Source: Bdellovibrio sp. (GTDB lineage Bacteria; Bdellovibrionota; Bdellovibrionia; Bdellovibrionales; Bdellovibrionaceae). From it: a DNA stretch of 12,026 bases. Both the position numbers and the translations under genes were made by a program. This document shows positions 5,182-12,014 of this stretch, in pieces. The stretch lies in assembly GCA_017745015.1 (NCBI GenBank), contig JAGIAF010000081.1:1-12026 (forward strand). The letters run 5' to 3'. Every line of letters starts with the position of its first letter. Position 1 is the first letter of the stretch. The notes beneath the pieces are model-generated. The model did no database searches. It saw only the letters and a list, made by a program, of their open reading frames with translations, and was not told where the DNA came from.

Positions 5182-6828
5182 TTACATCATATCGCCCATG
5201 CCACCCATACCGCCCATGCCGCCGTGGCCGCCTGGAGCTGCTGGAGCATCTTTCTTAGGTGCTTCTGCGATCATAGTCTCAGTAGTAAGCATCAAAGAAG
5301 ATACAGACGCTGCATTAGTTAGAGCGCAACGAACAACTTTAACTGGATCAATAACACCGTCTTTGATTAGGTCAGTGTATTCGTCAGAGTATGCGTTGAA
5401 GCCCCATGATGCAGATTTGTTTGCAAGGATACGATCCAAAACGATCGCGCCATCCAAACCAGCATTTGCAGAGATTTGACGAATTGGCTCTTCGCAAGCG
5501 CGTTTGATAATCATTGCACCGAAAGCTTCATCTTCGTTGAATTTAGATTTGTCGATTTTTGCGGAAGCGCGAAGCAAAGCAGTACCACCACCAGCTACAA
5601 TACCTTCTTCAACAGCTGCGCGAGTCGCGTTCAAAGCGTCTTCTACGCGGTGTTTTTTCTCTTTCATCTCAACTTCAGAAGGAGCACCAACGTGGATAAC
5701 AGCTACGCCGCCAGCCAATTTAGCCAAACGCTCTTTCAACTTTTCTTTATCGTAGTCAGAAGAAGTCTCTTCGATTTGACCTTTGATAGCAGAAACACGA
5801 GCTGTGATGTCAGCTTTTTTACCAGAACCATCGATGATCGTCGTGTTATCTTTGTCTACAACGATACGTTTCGCGATACCCAAGTCGGCGATAGTTGCTT
5901 GCTCAAGTTTGCGACCGATGTCTTCAGAGATAACTTTCGCGCCAGTCAAGATCGCGATGTCTTCAAGCATAGCTTTACGACGGTCACCGAAGCCAGGAGC
6001 TTTAACAGCACAGATGTGAAGAGTGCCACGCAATTTATTAACAACCAAAGTTGCCAATGCTTCACCGTCAACGTCTTCAGCGATGATCAACAATTGACGA
6101 CCTTGCTTAGCAACGCCTTCAAGGATACCGATCATATCTTTCATTGAAGAGATTTTTTTGTCATAAACAAGAACGTAAGCGTTCTCAAGAACTGCTTCCA
6201 TTCTTTCTGCGTTAGTTACGAAGTATGGAGACAAGTAACCACGGTCGAATTGCATACCTTCAACAACTGTAACTTCAGTTTTAGCTGTTTTAGATTCTTC
6301 GATAGTGATAACGCCTTCTTTACCAACTTTATCCATAGCATCTGCAAGCATTTGACCGATTTCTTTATCGTTGTTTGCAGAGATCGCACCAACTTGTGCA
6401 ACTTCGTTAGAACCTTTAACTGGTTTCGCCATTGTTTTAAGATCTTCGATGATCATCGTAACAGCTTTGTCGATACCACGTTTGATAGACATTGGGTTGT
6501 GACCTGCAGAAACTAGTTTCGCGCCTTCACGATAGATCGCTTGAGCCAAAACAGTTGCAGTTGTTGTACCGTCACCGGCTTCATCATTAGTTTTGGAAGC
6601 AACTTCCTTAACCATTTGAGCGCCCATGTTTTCGAATTTATTTTCCAATTCGATTTCTTTAGCAACAGTTACACCGTCTTTAGTGATCATTGGTGAACCG
6701 AAAGATTTGTCGATAACTACGTTACGACCTTTAGGTCCCAAAGTTACTTTTACTGCGTTCGCAAGAGTGTTCACACCTTTCAAGATGTGCGCGCGAGCGT
6801 CTTCTGAGAATACTAATACTTTAGACAT
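5182..6828 (-). CDS. groEL: chaperonin GroEL (60-kDa subunit)
   Basis: This subunit of the cytosolic double-ring chaperonin folds non-native proteins using ATP together with GroES. It is 548 aa, the normal length. It shows the N-terminal KVTLGPKGRNV with the ATP-binding loop, TKDGVTVAKEI with catalytic D51 (E. coli D52), NDEAGDGTTT with magnesium-binding D86 (E. coli D87), the apical GFGDRRKAMLEDIA, and EDALNATRAAVEEGIVAGGG holding the ATP-hydrolysing aspartate (E. coli D398). It ends in the Gly-Met repeat tail GGHGGMGGMGGMGDMM. The CGGAG ribosome site is 7-8 nt before the ATG. It is second in the operon, 69 bp after groES, with a perfect hairpin in the gap. Transcripts end at the two-way terminator after a REP-like element. 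This is the sole groEL visible here; other copies cannot be excluded. Confidence 0.99.
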   Translation of the reverse strand: MSKVLVFSEDARAHILKGVNTLANAVKVTLGPKGRNVVIDKSFGSPMITKDGVTVAKEIELENKFENMGAQMVKEVASKTNDEAGDGTTTATVLAQAIYREGAKLVSAGHNPMSIKRGIDKAVTMIIEDLKTMAKPVKGSNEVAQVGAISANNDKEIGQMLADAMDKVGKEGVITIEESKTAKTEVTVVEGMQFDRGYLSPYFVTNAERMEAVLENAYVLVYDKKISSMKDMIGILEGVAKQGRQLLIIAEDVDGEALATLVVNKLRGTLHICAVKAPGFGDRRKAMLEDIAILTGAKVISEDIGRKLEQATIADLGIAKRIVVDKDNTTIIDGSGKKADITARVSAIKGQIEETSSDYDKEKLKERLAKLAGGVAVIHVGAPSEVEMKEKKHRVEDALNATRAAVEEGIVAGGGTALLRASAKIDKSKFNEDEAFGAMIIKRACEEPIRQISANAGLDGAIVLDRILANKSASWGFNAYSDEYTDLIKDGVIDPVKVVRCALTNAASVSSLMLTTETMIAEAPKKDAPAAPGGHGGMGGMGGMGDMM

Positions 6829-6850
6829 GATTTACTCCGTTATCAGATGC

Positions 6851-6869
6851 ACTCCGACTTCGTCGGAGT
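6851..6869 (-). promoter_or_regulatory. perfect hairpin between groES and groEL
   Basis: On the minus strand, ACTCCGAC-GAA-GTCGGAGT: 8 bp paired without mismatch and a GAA loop, centred in the 69-bp spacer and ending about 22 nt before the groEL ATG. There is no T-tract, so it is not a terminator. It may be an RNA processing or stability element that sets the groES:groEL ratio; processing at such a place is known in the Agrobacterium groESL messenger. Confidence 0.7.
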
Positions 6870-6897
6870 AGATATATTAATCAAAATTCAAAGACGT

Positions 6898-7200
6898 TTA
6901 AGCGAATACGCCCAAGATGTCTTCTTCGCGCATCATCAAGTATTCTGCGCCTTCAAGTTTCAACTCAGTTCCTGCGTATTTGCTGAAAAGAACTTTGTCG
7001 CCAACTTTAACTTCAAGAGGCAAGATTTTGCCGTCTTCAGTTACACGACCTTTACCAGTCGCGATGATTTCACCTTTTTGTGGTTTTTCTTTTGCTGTAT
7101 CTGGAATGAAAAGACCGCCTGCGGTTTTTTCTTCTTCCGCCATTCTGCGAACAAGAATTCTGTCGTGAAGGGGACGAACGCCAATTTCGTTCTTAGCCAT
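6898..7200 (-). CDS. groES: co-chaperonin GroES (10-kDa subunit)
   Basis: Heptameric lid of the GroEL chamber. At 100 aa it is the normal size. IGVRPLHDRILVRR starts the beta-barrel. The mobile loop that binds GroEL is EEEKTAGGLFIPDTAKEKPQ, with the hydrophobic GLFIP contact in place of the usual GIVLP-type tripeptide. KGEIIATGKGR follows, then VKVGDKVLFSKYAGTEL and the C-terminal MMREEDILGVF. The ATG at 7200 has a clean GGAGG 7 nt upstream. The frame is open for 32 more codons, but they cover the promoter and are rejected. It is first in the groESL operon. No CIRCE element is found; the promoter carries a different inverted repeat. Confidence 0.99.
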   Translation of the reverse strand: MAKNEIGVRPLHDRILVRRMAEEEKTAGGLFIPDTAKEKPQKGEIIATGKGRVTEDGKILPLEVKVGDKVLFSKYAGTELKLEGAEYLMMREEDILGVFA

Positions 7201-7251
7201 GAATATGCCTCCGTTTTTAAGTAAAACTACATTTAAAAAATATTGATGGAG

Positions 7252-7287
7252 GTAATATGAACTCACCCCGAAAAGAGTCAAGGTGAG
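7252..7287 (-). promoter_or_regulatory. groESL promoter with overlapping inverted repeat
   Basis: On the minus strand the -35 is TTGACT (7281-7276) and the -10 is TATTAC (7257-7252) with an 18-bp spacer, giving a ~45-nt leader to groES. An inverted repeat CTCACC-N14-GGTGAG (arms 7287-7282 and 7267-7262) brackets the -35. It does not match CIRCE (TTAGCACTC-N9-GAGTGCTAA), and no sigma-32 -10 (CCCCATNT) is found. It is a candidate operator for a heat-shock repressor other than HrcA. Confidence 0.55.
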
Positions 7288-7290
7288 GCG

Positions 7291-7307
7291 TTTCAATTTT
7301 TTTGAAA
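7291..7307. repeat. AT-rich inverted repeat upstream of the groESL promoter
   Basis: TTTCAA-TTTTT-TTGAAA, 6-bp arms, just upstream of the groESL -35 and 27 nt after the stop of the preceding gene. It may be a weak end for that transcript or an AT-rich promoter-upstream element. There is no GC-rich stem, so it is not called a terminator. Confidence 0.3.
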
Positions 7308-7333
7308 TGATTGTCTGGAGCGGGTCTTAGGTT

Positions 7334-7939
7334 TTAACGCGCGCCGTCTTTTGTGGTGTTCGTAGCACTCGCAGGAAGATCCGATGAATGAGCACCGAAA
7401 ACTGAGTTTGCATAGGCATTCATAAGCTCCGCGACCTCTTCTGGTGACAGCTTGCCTGCCACTTCTTTGAACGCAGATTTCTTATCTTGGATCTTAGTCA
7501 AATAGCCCACGAAATAGTCTGTCACGGATAGGTCTTGCGCCACTTCAAGGTCATACTGTTCTTGGCGCAATTGTTTTTCCAGGCCTTCAAGAGAGATATC
7601 GCGAGCCGGAACGGCTTCAACTCCGCGGCCTGAACGAGCTAGATTAGGATCTGTCCCTTGAGCCACACGACGAGTTTGCTTGCGAGCTTCAATTTGTGAC
7701 TTTACAGAGGAAACTTTGTATTGAGCGCCGGCGACCATTTCCGTTTTCCATTCACGATAACTCTTAACTTTAGAAGCCATCGCTTGAGCTTGTTGTGTCG
7801 GCGCCGCAACGACAACCACCGCACGTACCGGCTGTTGAGCGCGAGCAGAAACCGTTGTCGATGATATCGCATGACCTTCTAGTGAAAGCGCTGTCATCGT
7901 CAAAAATGCCACCAACGGTAGGTGCTTCAATAGCGTCAT
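7334..7939 (-). CDS. exported periplasmic protein, 201 aa, helical
   Basis: Not recognised. The signal peptide is residues 1-24, ending GHA before ISS. Residues ~35-50 are Ala/Val/Gln-rich (VRAVVVVAAPTQQAQAMA). Residues ~55-155 are charged and helical with Lys/Glu/Gln heptad-like spacing (MASKVKSYREWK; ISLEGLEKQLRQEQYDLEVAQD), so a coiled coil is likely. The C-terminus is Ser/Thr/Asn-rich and probably loose. There is no cysteine, no lipobox and no second membrane segment, so it should be soluble in the periplasm. A strong GGAGG stands 5 nt before the ATG. It lies on the same strand as and just upstream of groESL, but groESL has its own promoter in the 133-bp gap. A stress-linked periplasmic role would be speculation. 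Confidence 0.75.
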   Translation of the reverse strand: MTLLKHLPLVAFLTMTALSLEGHAISSTTVSARAQQPVRAVVVVAAPTQQAQAMASKVKSYREWKTEMVAGAQYKVSSVKSQIEARKQTRRVAQGTDPNLARSGRGVEAVPARDISLEGLEKQLRQEQYDLEVAQDLSVTDYFVGYLTKIQDKKSAFKEVAGKLSPEEVAELMNAYANSVFGAHSSDLPASATNTTKDGAR

Positions 7940-8077
7940 CTATCCTCCAAAAAACAACATACGTGCGTAATCCGGGAGTTACCTTTACAAAGGCTGTGCC
8001 CACCGAAAAGATGACTCATTTGCAATACATTAGATTTGAGGGTATCTCGTCGCCTTTTTGTGTCAGTATGAGCCGCA

Positions 8078-8641
8078 TTAAGGCGCACAGACGGGGACTT
8101 CAAAGTCTCCCTTAACTTCGGTACGGCCCACATTATTGGAATCCGTAAATTGACCCACCACCGAGCCCACCAGCCTTCCATGTTTTAAAGATGAAACCGT
8201 AATGAGCCCGATGTCGGCAATCAGATTAGATCGGGAGTTAACCCCCGTAGTGTAGTCTGAAAAAATGATTGTCGGAATTAAAGAGAACGGATCAAGAGGA
8301 TCAATTTTCCAAGACCCCTCAGAGTAAGAAACATAAATTCGCACTTGATAGGCAGAACCCATGGGCTCCGTGCAGGGAGAATTATAATCCTGATTCCAGA
8401 GACGAACTTCGAGATAGTTCTTATTGTTACGACGAAAAGGCGTGGCCTTACCTTGAACGTATCGCCAAGCGCGACCGCCAATAAAGCCTTCCGCCGAATG
8501 ATGGTAGCCTGGTTTTTCTACGGACTCCTGATTGTTAGCTCCCGGCGTTTTCGGCTCAGAAGAACCACCAGGAGAACAGCTCGTCAATCCACAAAAAATA
8601 AGGCAAATAAGCCACTTAACAATATTATTAGAGCATTTCAT
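8078..8641 (-). CDS. lipoprotein, 187 aa, unknown family
   Basis: The signal ends in a lipobox L19-T20-S21-C22, so it is lipidated at C22. Serine at +2 predicts sorting to the outer membrane if E. coli rules hold. A short Gly/Ser/Pro/Asn linker (SPGGSSEPKTPGANNQ) leads to a domain of ~135 residues that reads as beta-sheet: GFIGGRAWRYVQGKATPF, then LEVRLWNQ, YQVRIYVSYSEGSW, GLITVSSL and GRLVGSVVGQF. It has two cysteines, in PC (mid-domain) and in the terminal VCAP, which may pair. No enzyme motif is seen. The ATG is preceded by a weak ribosome site. It is divergent from the barrel operon at 8768 and may be read through into the 201-aa gene, since no terminator is seen in the 138-bp gap. Confidence 0.8.
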   Translation of the reverse strand: MKCSNNIVKWLICLIFCGLTSCSPGGSSEPKTPGANNQESVEKPGYHHSAEGFIGGRAWRYVQGKATPFRRNNKNYLEVRLWNQDYNSPCTEPMGSAYQVRIYVSYSEGSWKIDPLDPFSLIPTIIFSDYTTGVNSRSNLIADIGLITVSSLKHGRLVGSVVGQFTDSNNVGRTEVKGDFEVPVCAP

Positions 8642-8733
8642 CTACTACAAAAGCCTAACCAAAGTAGGCCTAGCGGACAAGATGTAAAATTAAAGGTCCT
8701 TAGTTTTTTATCTAACAATCCTGTCCTCCATCA

Positions 8734-8759
8734 ATTGACTCCGGCAACCTAGAGTCAAT
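8734..8759. promoter_or_regulatory. 8-bp inverted repeat at the start of the envelope operon
   Basis: ATTGACTC-N10-GAGTCAAT is a perfect 8-bp inverted repeat, 8 bp before the GTG start of the barrel gene. The left arm contains TTGACT (8735-8740), which with TAGAAC (8759-8764, 18-bp spacer) could be a promoter starting transcription at the GTG itself, i.e. a leaderless message. No ribosome site precedes the GTG. The repeat would then be an operator over the promoter. It is inferred. Confidence 0.45.
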
Positions 8760-8767
8760 AGAACTGG

Positions 8768-9733
8768 GTGGTGAATATTTGCAGAACGTTTCTACTTTTA
8801 TTTTTCCTTGGCCAATTCAGCGTGGCAGCTCCCCTTGGAACAATTCCGACTATCGAAGAACAAAGCATGCGCCTTCTTTTGAGTTTGCGCTCGGATCTTT
8901 GGAGTTCGCCCTACACTTATAAAGAGTCACCGGTGCGAATCTTCGGGGGAGAGTTCCGCGTTCCTATTTATACGGCGAAAACGTGGGCCATCTCTGCAAA
9001 CATTTACGATGAGAGTTTGAACTTAGGTCGCGCGGAATTCCAGCTTGGCAAAGAGAGTGTCTTCATCGGCAATTCTCTGCGCAGTCAAAGCGCCGGCATA
9101 GGAGCACGTAAAGACTTTGGCAATGGCAGCTCTCTCACTGTCTTTGCTGCAAGCGCCACCGCCAGCGATGATCCTTGGGGCAATGCCAGCGATATTTGGT
9201 TTGAAGGAACCGTGAATTATCGTTGGCAAAAAACGGGAGCCTACCAATGGTTCTTAGCCCTCAATCAGTCCAACAACCGCGGCTTCTATAATGGCAAACT
9301 CTTTCCCTATGCGGGAGTCAGTTATGAATCCACTGATTTCGAAGCGGCATTTGGCTTTCCTTTTGTTCATATAACTTGGGGAAACCTAGACACTTGGAAA
9401 AATGAATTTCTCCTAACTCCTTTTGGCGTCAGTCTCACGACTTTCAAAAACTTGCGCGAAAATTTCCAGTTCCGCGCTACGACGGGATACACCGTTCGCT
9501 CTTACTTACACGAATCACGATCTGATGATGATGACCGCCTGTACTATCAGGAGCTTCTGGCGGAAGCTGCCCTTAAGAAATATGTTTCTGCTACAACCGG
9601 GGTTGTCTTTGCGCTTGGAGGCTCTGGAGACCGCCGTCTGTATGAATCCGAACATATCTATGTTCCGAACAATAAGATGCAAACCATCAATAGCGACTTT
9701 TACGCGCGACTCGGTTTGGAGTTTATCCTATGA
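8768..9733 (+). CDS. outer-membrane barrel protein, 321 aa (operon gene 1)
   Basis: Not recognised. The start is GTG (8768, or the GTG at 8771), without a visible ribosome site. A signal peptide of residues 1-20 ends SVA before AP. The mature protein has alternating aromatic/hydrophobic and polar residues, typical of beta-strands (WAISANIYDESLNLGRAEFQLG, FQFRATTGYTVRSYLH, YARLGLEFIL). It has many Trp, Tyr and Asn turns and no cysteine after the signal. It ends in Leu rather than Phe, still an acceptable hydrophobic end for a barrel. The stop TGA overlaps the ATG of the next gene (ATGA), so the phosphoesterase is translationally coupled to it. A barrel made in fixed ratio with a lipoprotein enzyme suggests a complex at the outer membrane; this is inference. 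Confidence 0.75.
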   Translation: MVNICRTFLLLFFLGQFSVAAPLGTIPTIEEQSMRLLLSLRSDLWSSPYTYKESPVRIFGGEFRVPIYTAKTWAISANIYDESLNLGRAEFQLGKESVFIGNSLRSQSAGIGARKDFGNGSSLTVFAASATASDDPWGNASDIWFEGTVNYRWQKTGAYQWFLALNQSNNRGFYNGKLFPYAGVSYESTDFEAAFGFPFVHITWGNLDTWKNEFLLTPFGVSLTTFKNLRENFQFRATTGYTVRSYLHESRSDDDDRLYYQELLAEAALKKYVSATTGVVFALGGSGDRRLYESEHIYVPNNKMQTINSDFYARLGLEFIL

Positions 9734-10551
9734 TGAAATTCTTAACTTATATTTCTCTTTTCATTCTAACGAGCTCTTGCGCACCCTTTGTCGACTCTCC
9801 ATTTTCGGATGCCTTGCTGCGACCAGAGCGTAATCTGAATCAACTCAGCATCTCTAAACTTGGTAATATCGAAGCCGATGGTAAAATCACTCTCGCAGTG
9901 TTCTCGGACTCCCATCAAAATTATAAACAGACAGACAAGGTAAGCTTTGAGATCAATCGCACACCCAATGTGGATTTCATCGCGGGCCTTGGTGACTATA
10001 CCAATTCTGCATACAACCTTGAATACGATCAATTTATCGATTCTATCGGTTTGATGATGTATCCGCGCATTCTTGCTATCGGCAATCACGATGCCATCGG
10101 CGCAGGCCCCGAACTATTCAAAAAAGCTTTTGGCGAAGCAAATTTCTTTTTTGAATCTGGGAGCTTCCGATACATCTATTTTAACTCATGCAATCTCGAA
10201 GATCCCGAAGGATTTAATCCGCAATGGCTGCTTGATCGCGTAAGTGAATCTTCAAAGCCGGTGATCATTTTCTCTCACGTACAACTAAGAGATCCCGAAC
10301 GTTTCTTCGGAAGCGATGCCACCATCTTAGGACAAGTCATCACTCATCCCAATACCAAGGTGATCTTTAACGGACACAATCACGTTTACAATTTCTCTCT
10401 CGATAACAACACGATCATGATGCAATGTGGGCGCGTCGACGGAGAACAAGGCCCTCACTGGTTGCTTGTGGAAATTACACCAGGCTCACCGGGACAATTC
10501 TGTGTGACACGAATGGATACCATGGAGAATACATGTCAAAACTTAAAATAA
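9730..10551 (+). CDS. calcineurin-like metallophosphoesterase, exported (probable lipoprotein)
   Basis: A 273-aa enzyme with all the metal-ligand motifs of the calcineurin-like superfamily in order: D60-x-H62 (FSDSH), G88-D89, G118-N119-H120-D121, H183 (FSHVQ) and G215-H216-N217-H218. These bind two metal ions (Fe, Mn or Zn) and cleave phosphomono- or diesters. The substrate is not readable from sequence. The N-terminus is a signal ending LTSSC-AP. C17 would be the lipid site, though the residue at -3 is Thr instead of the usual Leu, so lipidation is likely but not sure. Other cysteines are few. Its ATG overlaps the previous stop by ATGA, and the next gene starts inside its last 19 bases. Sitting between two barrel genes, it probably acts at the outer membrane or on outside substrates. 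Confidence 0.9.
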   Translation: MMKFLTYISLFILTSSCAPFVDSPFSDALLRPERNLNQLSISKLGNIEADGKITLAVFSDSHQNYKQTDKVSFEINRTPNVDFIAGLGDYTNSAYNLEYDQFIDSIGLMMYPRILAIGNHDAIGAGPELFKKAFGEANFFFESGSFRYIYFNSCNLEDPEGFNPQWLLDRVSESSKPVIIFSHVQLRDPERFFGSDATILGQVITHPNTKVIFNGHNHVYNFSLDNNTIMMQCGRVDGEQGPHWLLVEITPGSPGQFCVTRMDTMENTCQNLK

Positions 10552-11069
10552 TAGTTTTCACATCTATTCTAATAAGTGCTTTTTCAGCAAAGGCTGGCGA
10601 CTGGCGCGTCGTCGTTCAGCGCGCAGGCTTTCTGGGAACCATTGCGGCAGGTGCGGGTTATGACTTCACTGAACATCACGGCATTGAATTCTCGATCGGA
10701 ACCTTCCCCATCGCAGAGAAAAGCTATTATCAATCCAACTTCATCTATCGCTACTCCCACTGGAACACCCCAGTTGAGGGCCACATGTGGAAGCCAATTC
10801 AAGTCGGCGTCTTCCTGGTTCTTGCAATGGCTGACGGAAAGTACTTCATCACTTCTCCAGATAAGTATCCTTATGCAAAATACTACGATGAAACTGCACT
10901 TCGTTACGGCGCTGAACTAGGTACAAGCTTTACCTTTGCAGTCACACGCATCGGGCTCGGTTACTATATCCGCGTTTTCGATAACGGCTTGATCGCGGCA
11001 TTTAACAATTCGAATCGCGATTTGCAGTATTACGTCTCTTCTGGGTTTAATTTATCTTATACGTTTTAG
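10533..11069 (+). CDS. small outer-membrane barrel protein, 178 aa (operon gene 3)
   Basis: Not recognised. The ATG at 10533 has GGAGA ~5 nt upstream and overlaps the phosphoesterase gene by 19 bp. A longer frame reaching back to 10425 is rejected because it adds 36 basic residues in front of a perfect signal peptide. Signal residues 1-22 end AKA before GDW. The mature ~156 aa has the look of an 8-strand barrel: GTIAAGAGYDF, HGIEFSIGTFPI, QSNFIYRYSHW, IQVGVFLVLAMA, LRYGAELGTSFTFAVTRIGLGYYIRVF and a final FNLSYTF with terminal Phe, the standard barrel-assembly signal. There is no cysteine in the mature part. It is the last gene of the operon, followed by a terminator. Confidence 0.8.
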   Translation: MSKLKIIVFTSILISAFSAKAGDWRVVVQRAGFLGTIAAGAGYDFTEHHGIEFSIGTFPIAEKSYYQSNFIYRYSHWNTPVEGHMWKPIQVGVFLVLAMADGKYFITSPDKYPYAKYYDETALRYGAELGTSFTFAVTRIGLGYYIRVFDNGLIAAFNNSNRDLQYYVSSGFNLSYTF

Positions 11070-11098
11070 AAATTCGGATCGTCAGACCCCAGAAACAG

Positions 11099-11122
11099 AA
11101 AAACCACCTCGCGGGTGGTTTT
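11099..11122. terminator. bidirectional terminator between the operon and tRNA-Asn
   Basis: AAAACCACC and GGTGGTTTT pair as a 9-bp stem with loop TCGCG. The A and T tracts on both sides let it end the plus-strand envelope operon and the convergent tRNA-Asn transcript. Confidence 0.85.
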
Positions 11123-11133
11123 ACGTAAAAAAA

Positions 11134-11209
11134 TGGCTCAGAAGGAGGGACTCGAACCCCCGACCCAGCGGTTAACAGCCGCTTGCTCTACCGACTGAGC
11201 TACTTCTGA
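11134..11209 (-). tRNA. tRNA-Asn (anticodon GTT)
   Basis: A 76-nt cloverleaf on the minus strand. The acceptor stem is TCAGAAG with CTTCTGA, discriminator G, and CCA is encoded. The D-arm is AGCTCAGTCGGTAGAGC. The anticodon stem is AGCGG/CCGCT with loop CTGTTAA, anticodon GTT (plus-strand AAC at 11174-11176). The T-arm has GGTTCGAGTCC. It decodes AAC/AAU. The promoter is immediately upstream and the terminator downstream. Confidence 0.97.
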
Positions 11210-11225
11210 ACATCGGTGAAGGACC

Positions 11226-11254
11226 AAATTAGTGGCTCGGGCCTTTCTTGTCAA
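11226..11254 (-). promoter_or_regulatory. promoter of tRNA-Asn
   Basis: On the minus strand the -35 is TTGACA (11254-11249, perfect) and the -10 is TAATTT (11231-11226), with a 17-bp spacer. Predicted transcription start is near 11219, ten bases before the mature tRNA end. It lies just past the stop of the membrane protein gene. Confidence 0.65.
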
Positions 11255-11262
11255 ACAGAAAT

Positions 11263-11715
11263 CTAGGGCTGGGATAAGCGTTGCAGGGCTTTTTCGAGCA
11301 TCGGGGAGCTAAATGGCAGCCCTTGCGTTCTAAAATAAGGGGTTCCTGGCGCCTGCTCTAAGACTTTTTCAGCGCCCTTGGCGTCTTTGGCCACCATACG
11401 CTTTGCAAATACGGATCTTTCAGCCGCTTCCTTAGTGATCGGGCCAATTAGAATCTCGCAAACAGCACTCAAGTCCTTAGAGTCTGTGAGAGTTCTTTGG
11501 ATTTCCCCGGCAACATCATAAATATTCACTGTTTGAGTCTCAAGGGCGCACCAATTCATCGGGCGAGCGTCGGAGCCAAGCAGCACGGACAAGGCACTAT
11601 CTTCCTTTTGGACCTCTTGATTAAACTTTTGAGAGCGCAAAGTCTGAATCCCATAGATGACCAACCCCAACGAGCCGACCATAAAAAGCACCTTAAGATA
11701 GAACTTAAATCCCAT
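11263..11715 (-). CDS. single-TM membrane-anchored protein, 150 aa
   Basis: Not recognised. The ATG at 11715 has GGAGG with an 8-nt spacer; a TTG two codons earlier is too near the ribosome site. Residues 7-23 form one membrane helix (LKVLFMVGSLGLVIYG), with no cleavage site. The remaining ~125 residues, probably periplasmic, contain two cysteines (NWCALE and SAVCEIL) that could pair, and a charged helix around FAKRMVAKDAKGAEKVLEQAP. The N-terminal FKFxLKxL matches the start of the 86-aa membrane protein at 1600-1860. It sits between two tRNA genes on the same strand, 71 bp after tRNA-Arg, and may be cotranscribed with it because only a short T-run without a stem separates them. Confidence 0.7.
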   Translation of the reverse strand: MGFKFYLKVLFMVGSLGLVIYGIQTLRSQKFNQEVQKEDSALSVLLGSDARPMNWCALETQTVNIYDVAGEIQRTLTDSKDLSAVCEILIGPITKEAAERSVFAKRMVAKDAKGAEKVLEQAPGTPYFRTQGLPFSSPMLEKALQRLSQP

Positions 11716-11786
11716 GGGCAATTCCTCCGTGTGAACAGAGTCTAAGGCTTTTTTCTTTTATAAGGTATTGATTTTAGGGGAAAAAA

Positions 11787-11863
11787 TGGTGCACTCGAGA
11801 GGATTCGAACCTCTGACCACTTGATTCGTAGTCAAGTACTCTATCCAGCTGAGCTACGAGTGC
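11787..11863 (-). tRNA. tRNA-Arg (anticodon ACG)
   Basis: A 77-nt cloverleaf on the minus strand. The acceptor is GCACTCG with CGAGTGC, discriminator A, and CCA is encoded. The D-arm is AGCTCAGCTGGATAGAGT. The anticodon stem is CTTGA/TCAAG with loop CTACGAA, anticodon ACG (plus-strand CGT at 11827-11829). The T-arm has GGTTCGAATCC. A34 is expected to be deaminated to inosine (ICG), reading CGU, CGC and CGA. Confidence 0.97.
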
Positions 11864-11880
11864 ACTGTGAAAGAGACGTA

Positions 11881-11909
11881 TTTCTAAGCCGCGGCCAACA
11901 AAAAATCAA
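11881..11909 (-). promoter_or_regulatory. promoter of tRNA-Arg
   Basis: On the minus strand the -35 is TTGATT (11909-11904) and the -10 is TAGAAA (11886-11881), with a 17-bp spacer. The start is predicted near 11874, about 11 nt before the mature tRNA 5' end. Confidence 0.55.
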
Positions 11910-11960
11910 GCATTCTTACAAAAATTTGCAAAAAGCACCTGGCCAAAGCCCCCGGAACCC

Positions 11961-11986
11961 TTGCCATGGGCATCGGGCTATGGCAA
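11961..11986. repeat. inverted repeat in the spacer after tRNA-Arg
   Basis: TTGCCAT-N12-ATGGCAA, perfect 7-bp arms. The 163-bp stretch from 11864 to the window end has no protein gene. Besides the tRNA-Arg promoter it holds only this repeat and the one at 11991-12022. Role unknown. Confidence 0.4.
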
Positions 11987-12014
11987 TTTAACCTCTCAGC
12001 TCGAACGAGTCCGC

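Noticed and set aside
5476..6147. Long plus-strand open frame of 223 codons inside groEL
   Set aside because: It is antisense to the highly conserved groEL gene, has a Phe/Ser/Arg-heavy composition typical of reversed coding sequence, and lacks a ribosome site.
7201..7296. 32-codon extension of GroES
   Set aside because: It covers the promoter, and GroES proteins start at the MAKNEIGVRPL-like segment; GGAGG precedes the ATG at 7200.
8653..8669. GCCTA-N7-TAGGC repeat upstream of the lipoprotein gene
   Set aside because: Five-base arms in AT-rich leader DNA; too short to claim a function.
9423..9833. Plus-strand frame of 136 codons across the barrel/phosphoesterase junction
   Set aside because: Overlaps two better supported genes in another frame, with no domain or ribosome site.
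10425..10532. 36-codon extension of the small barrel protein
   Set aside because: Arg-rich segment within the phosphoesterase gene; the signal peptide begins at 10533 with GGAGA upstream.
11716..11721. TTG start for the 150-aa protein
   Set aside because: Only 2 nt from the GGAGG; the ATG at 11715 has the right 8-nt spacing.
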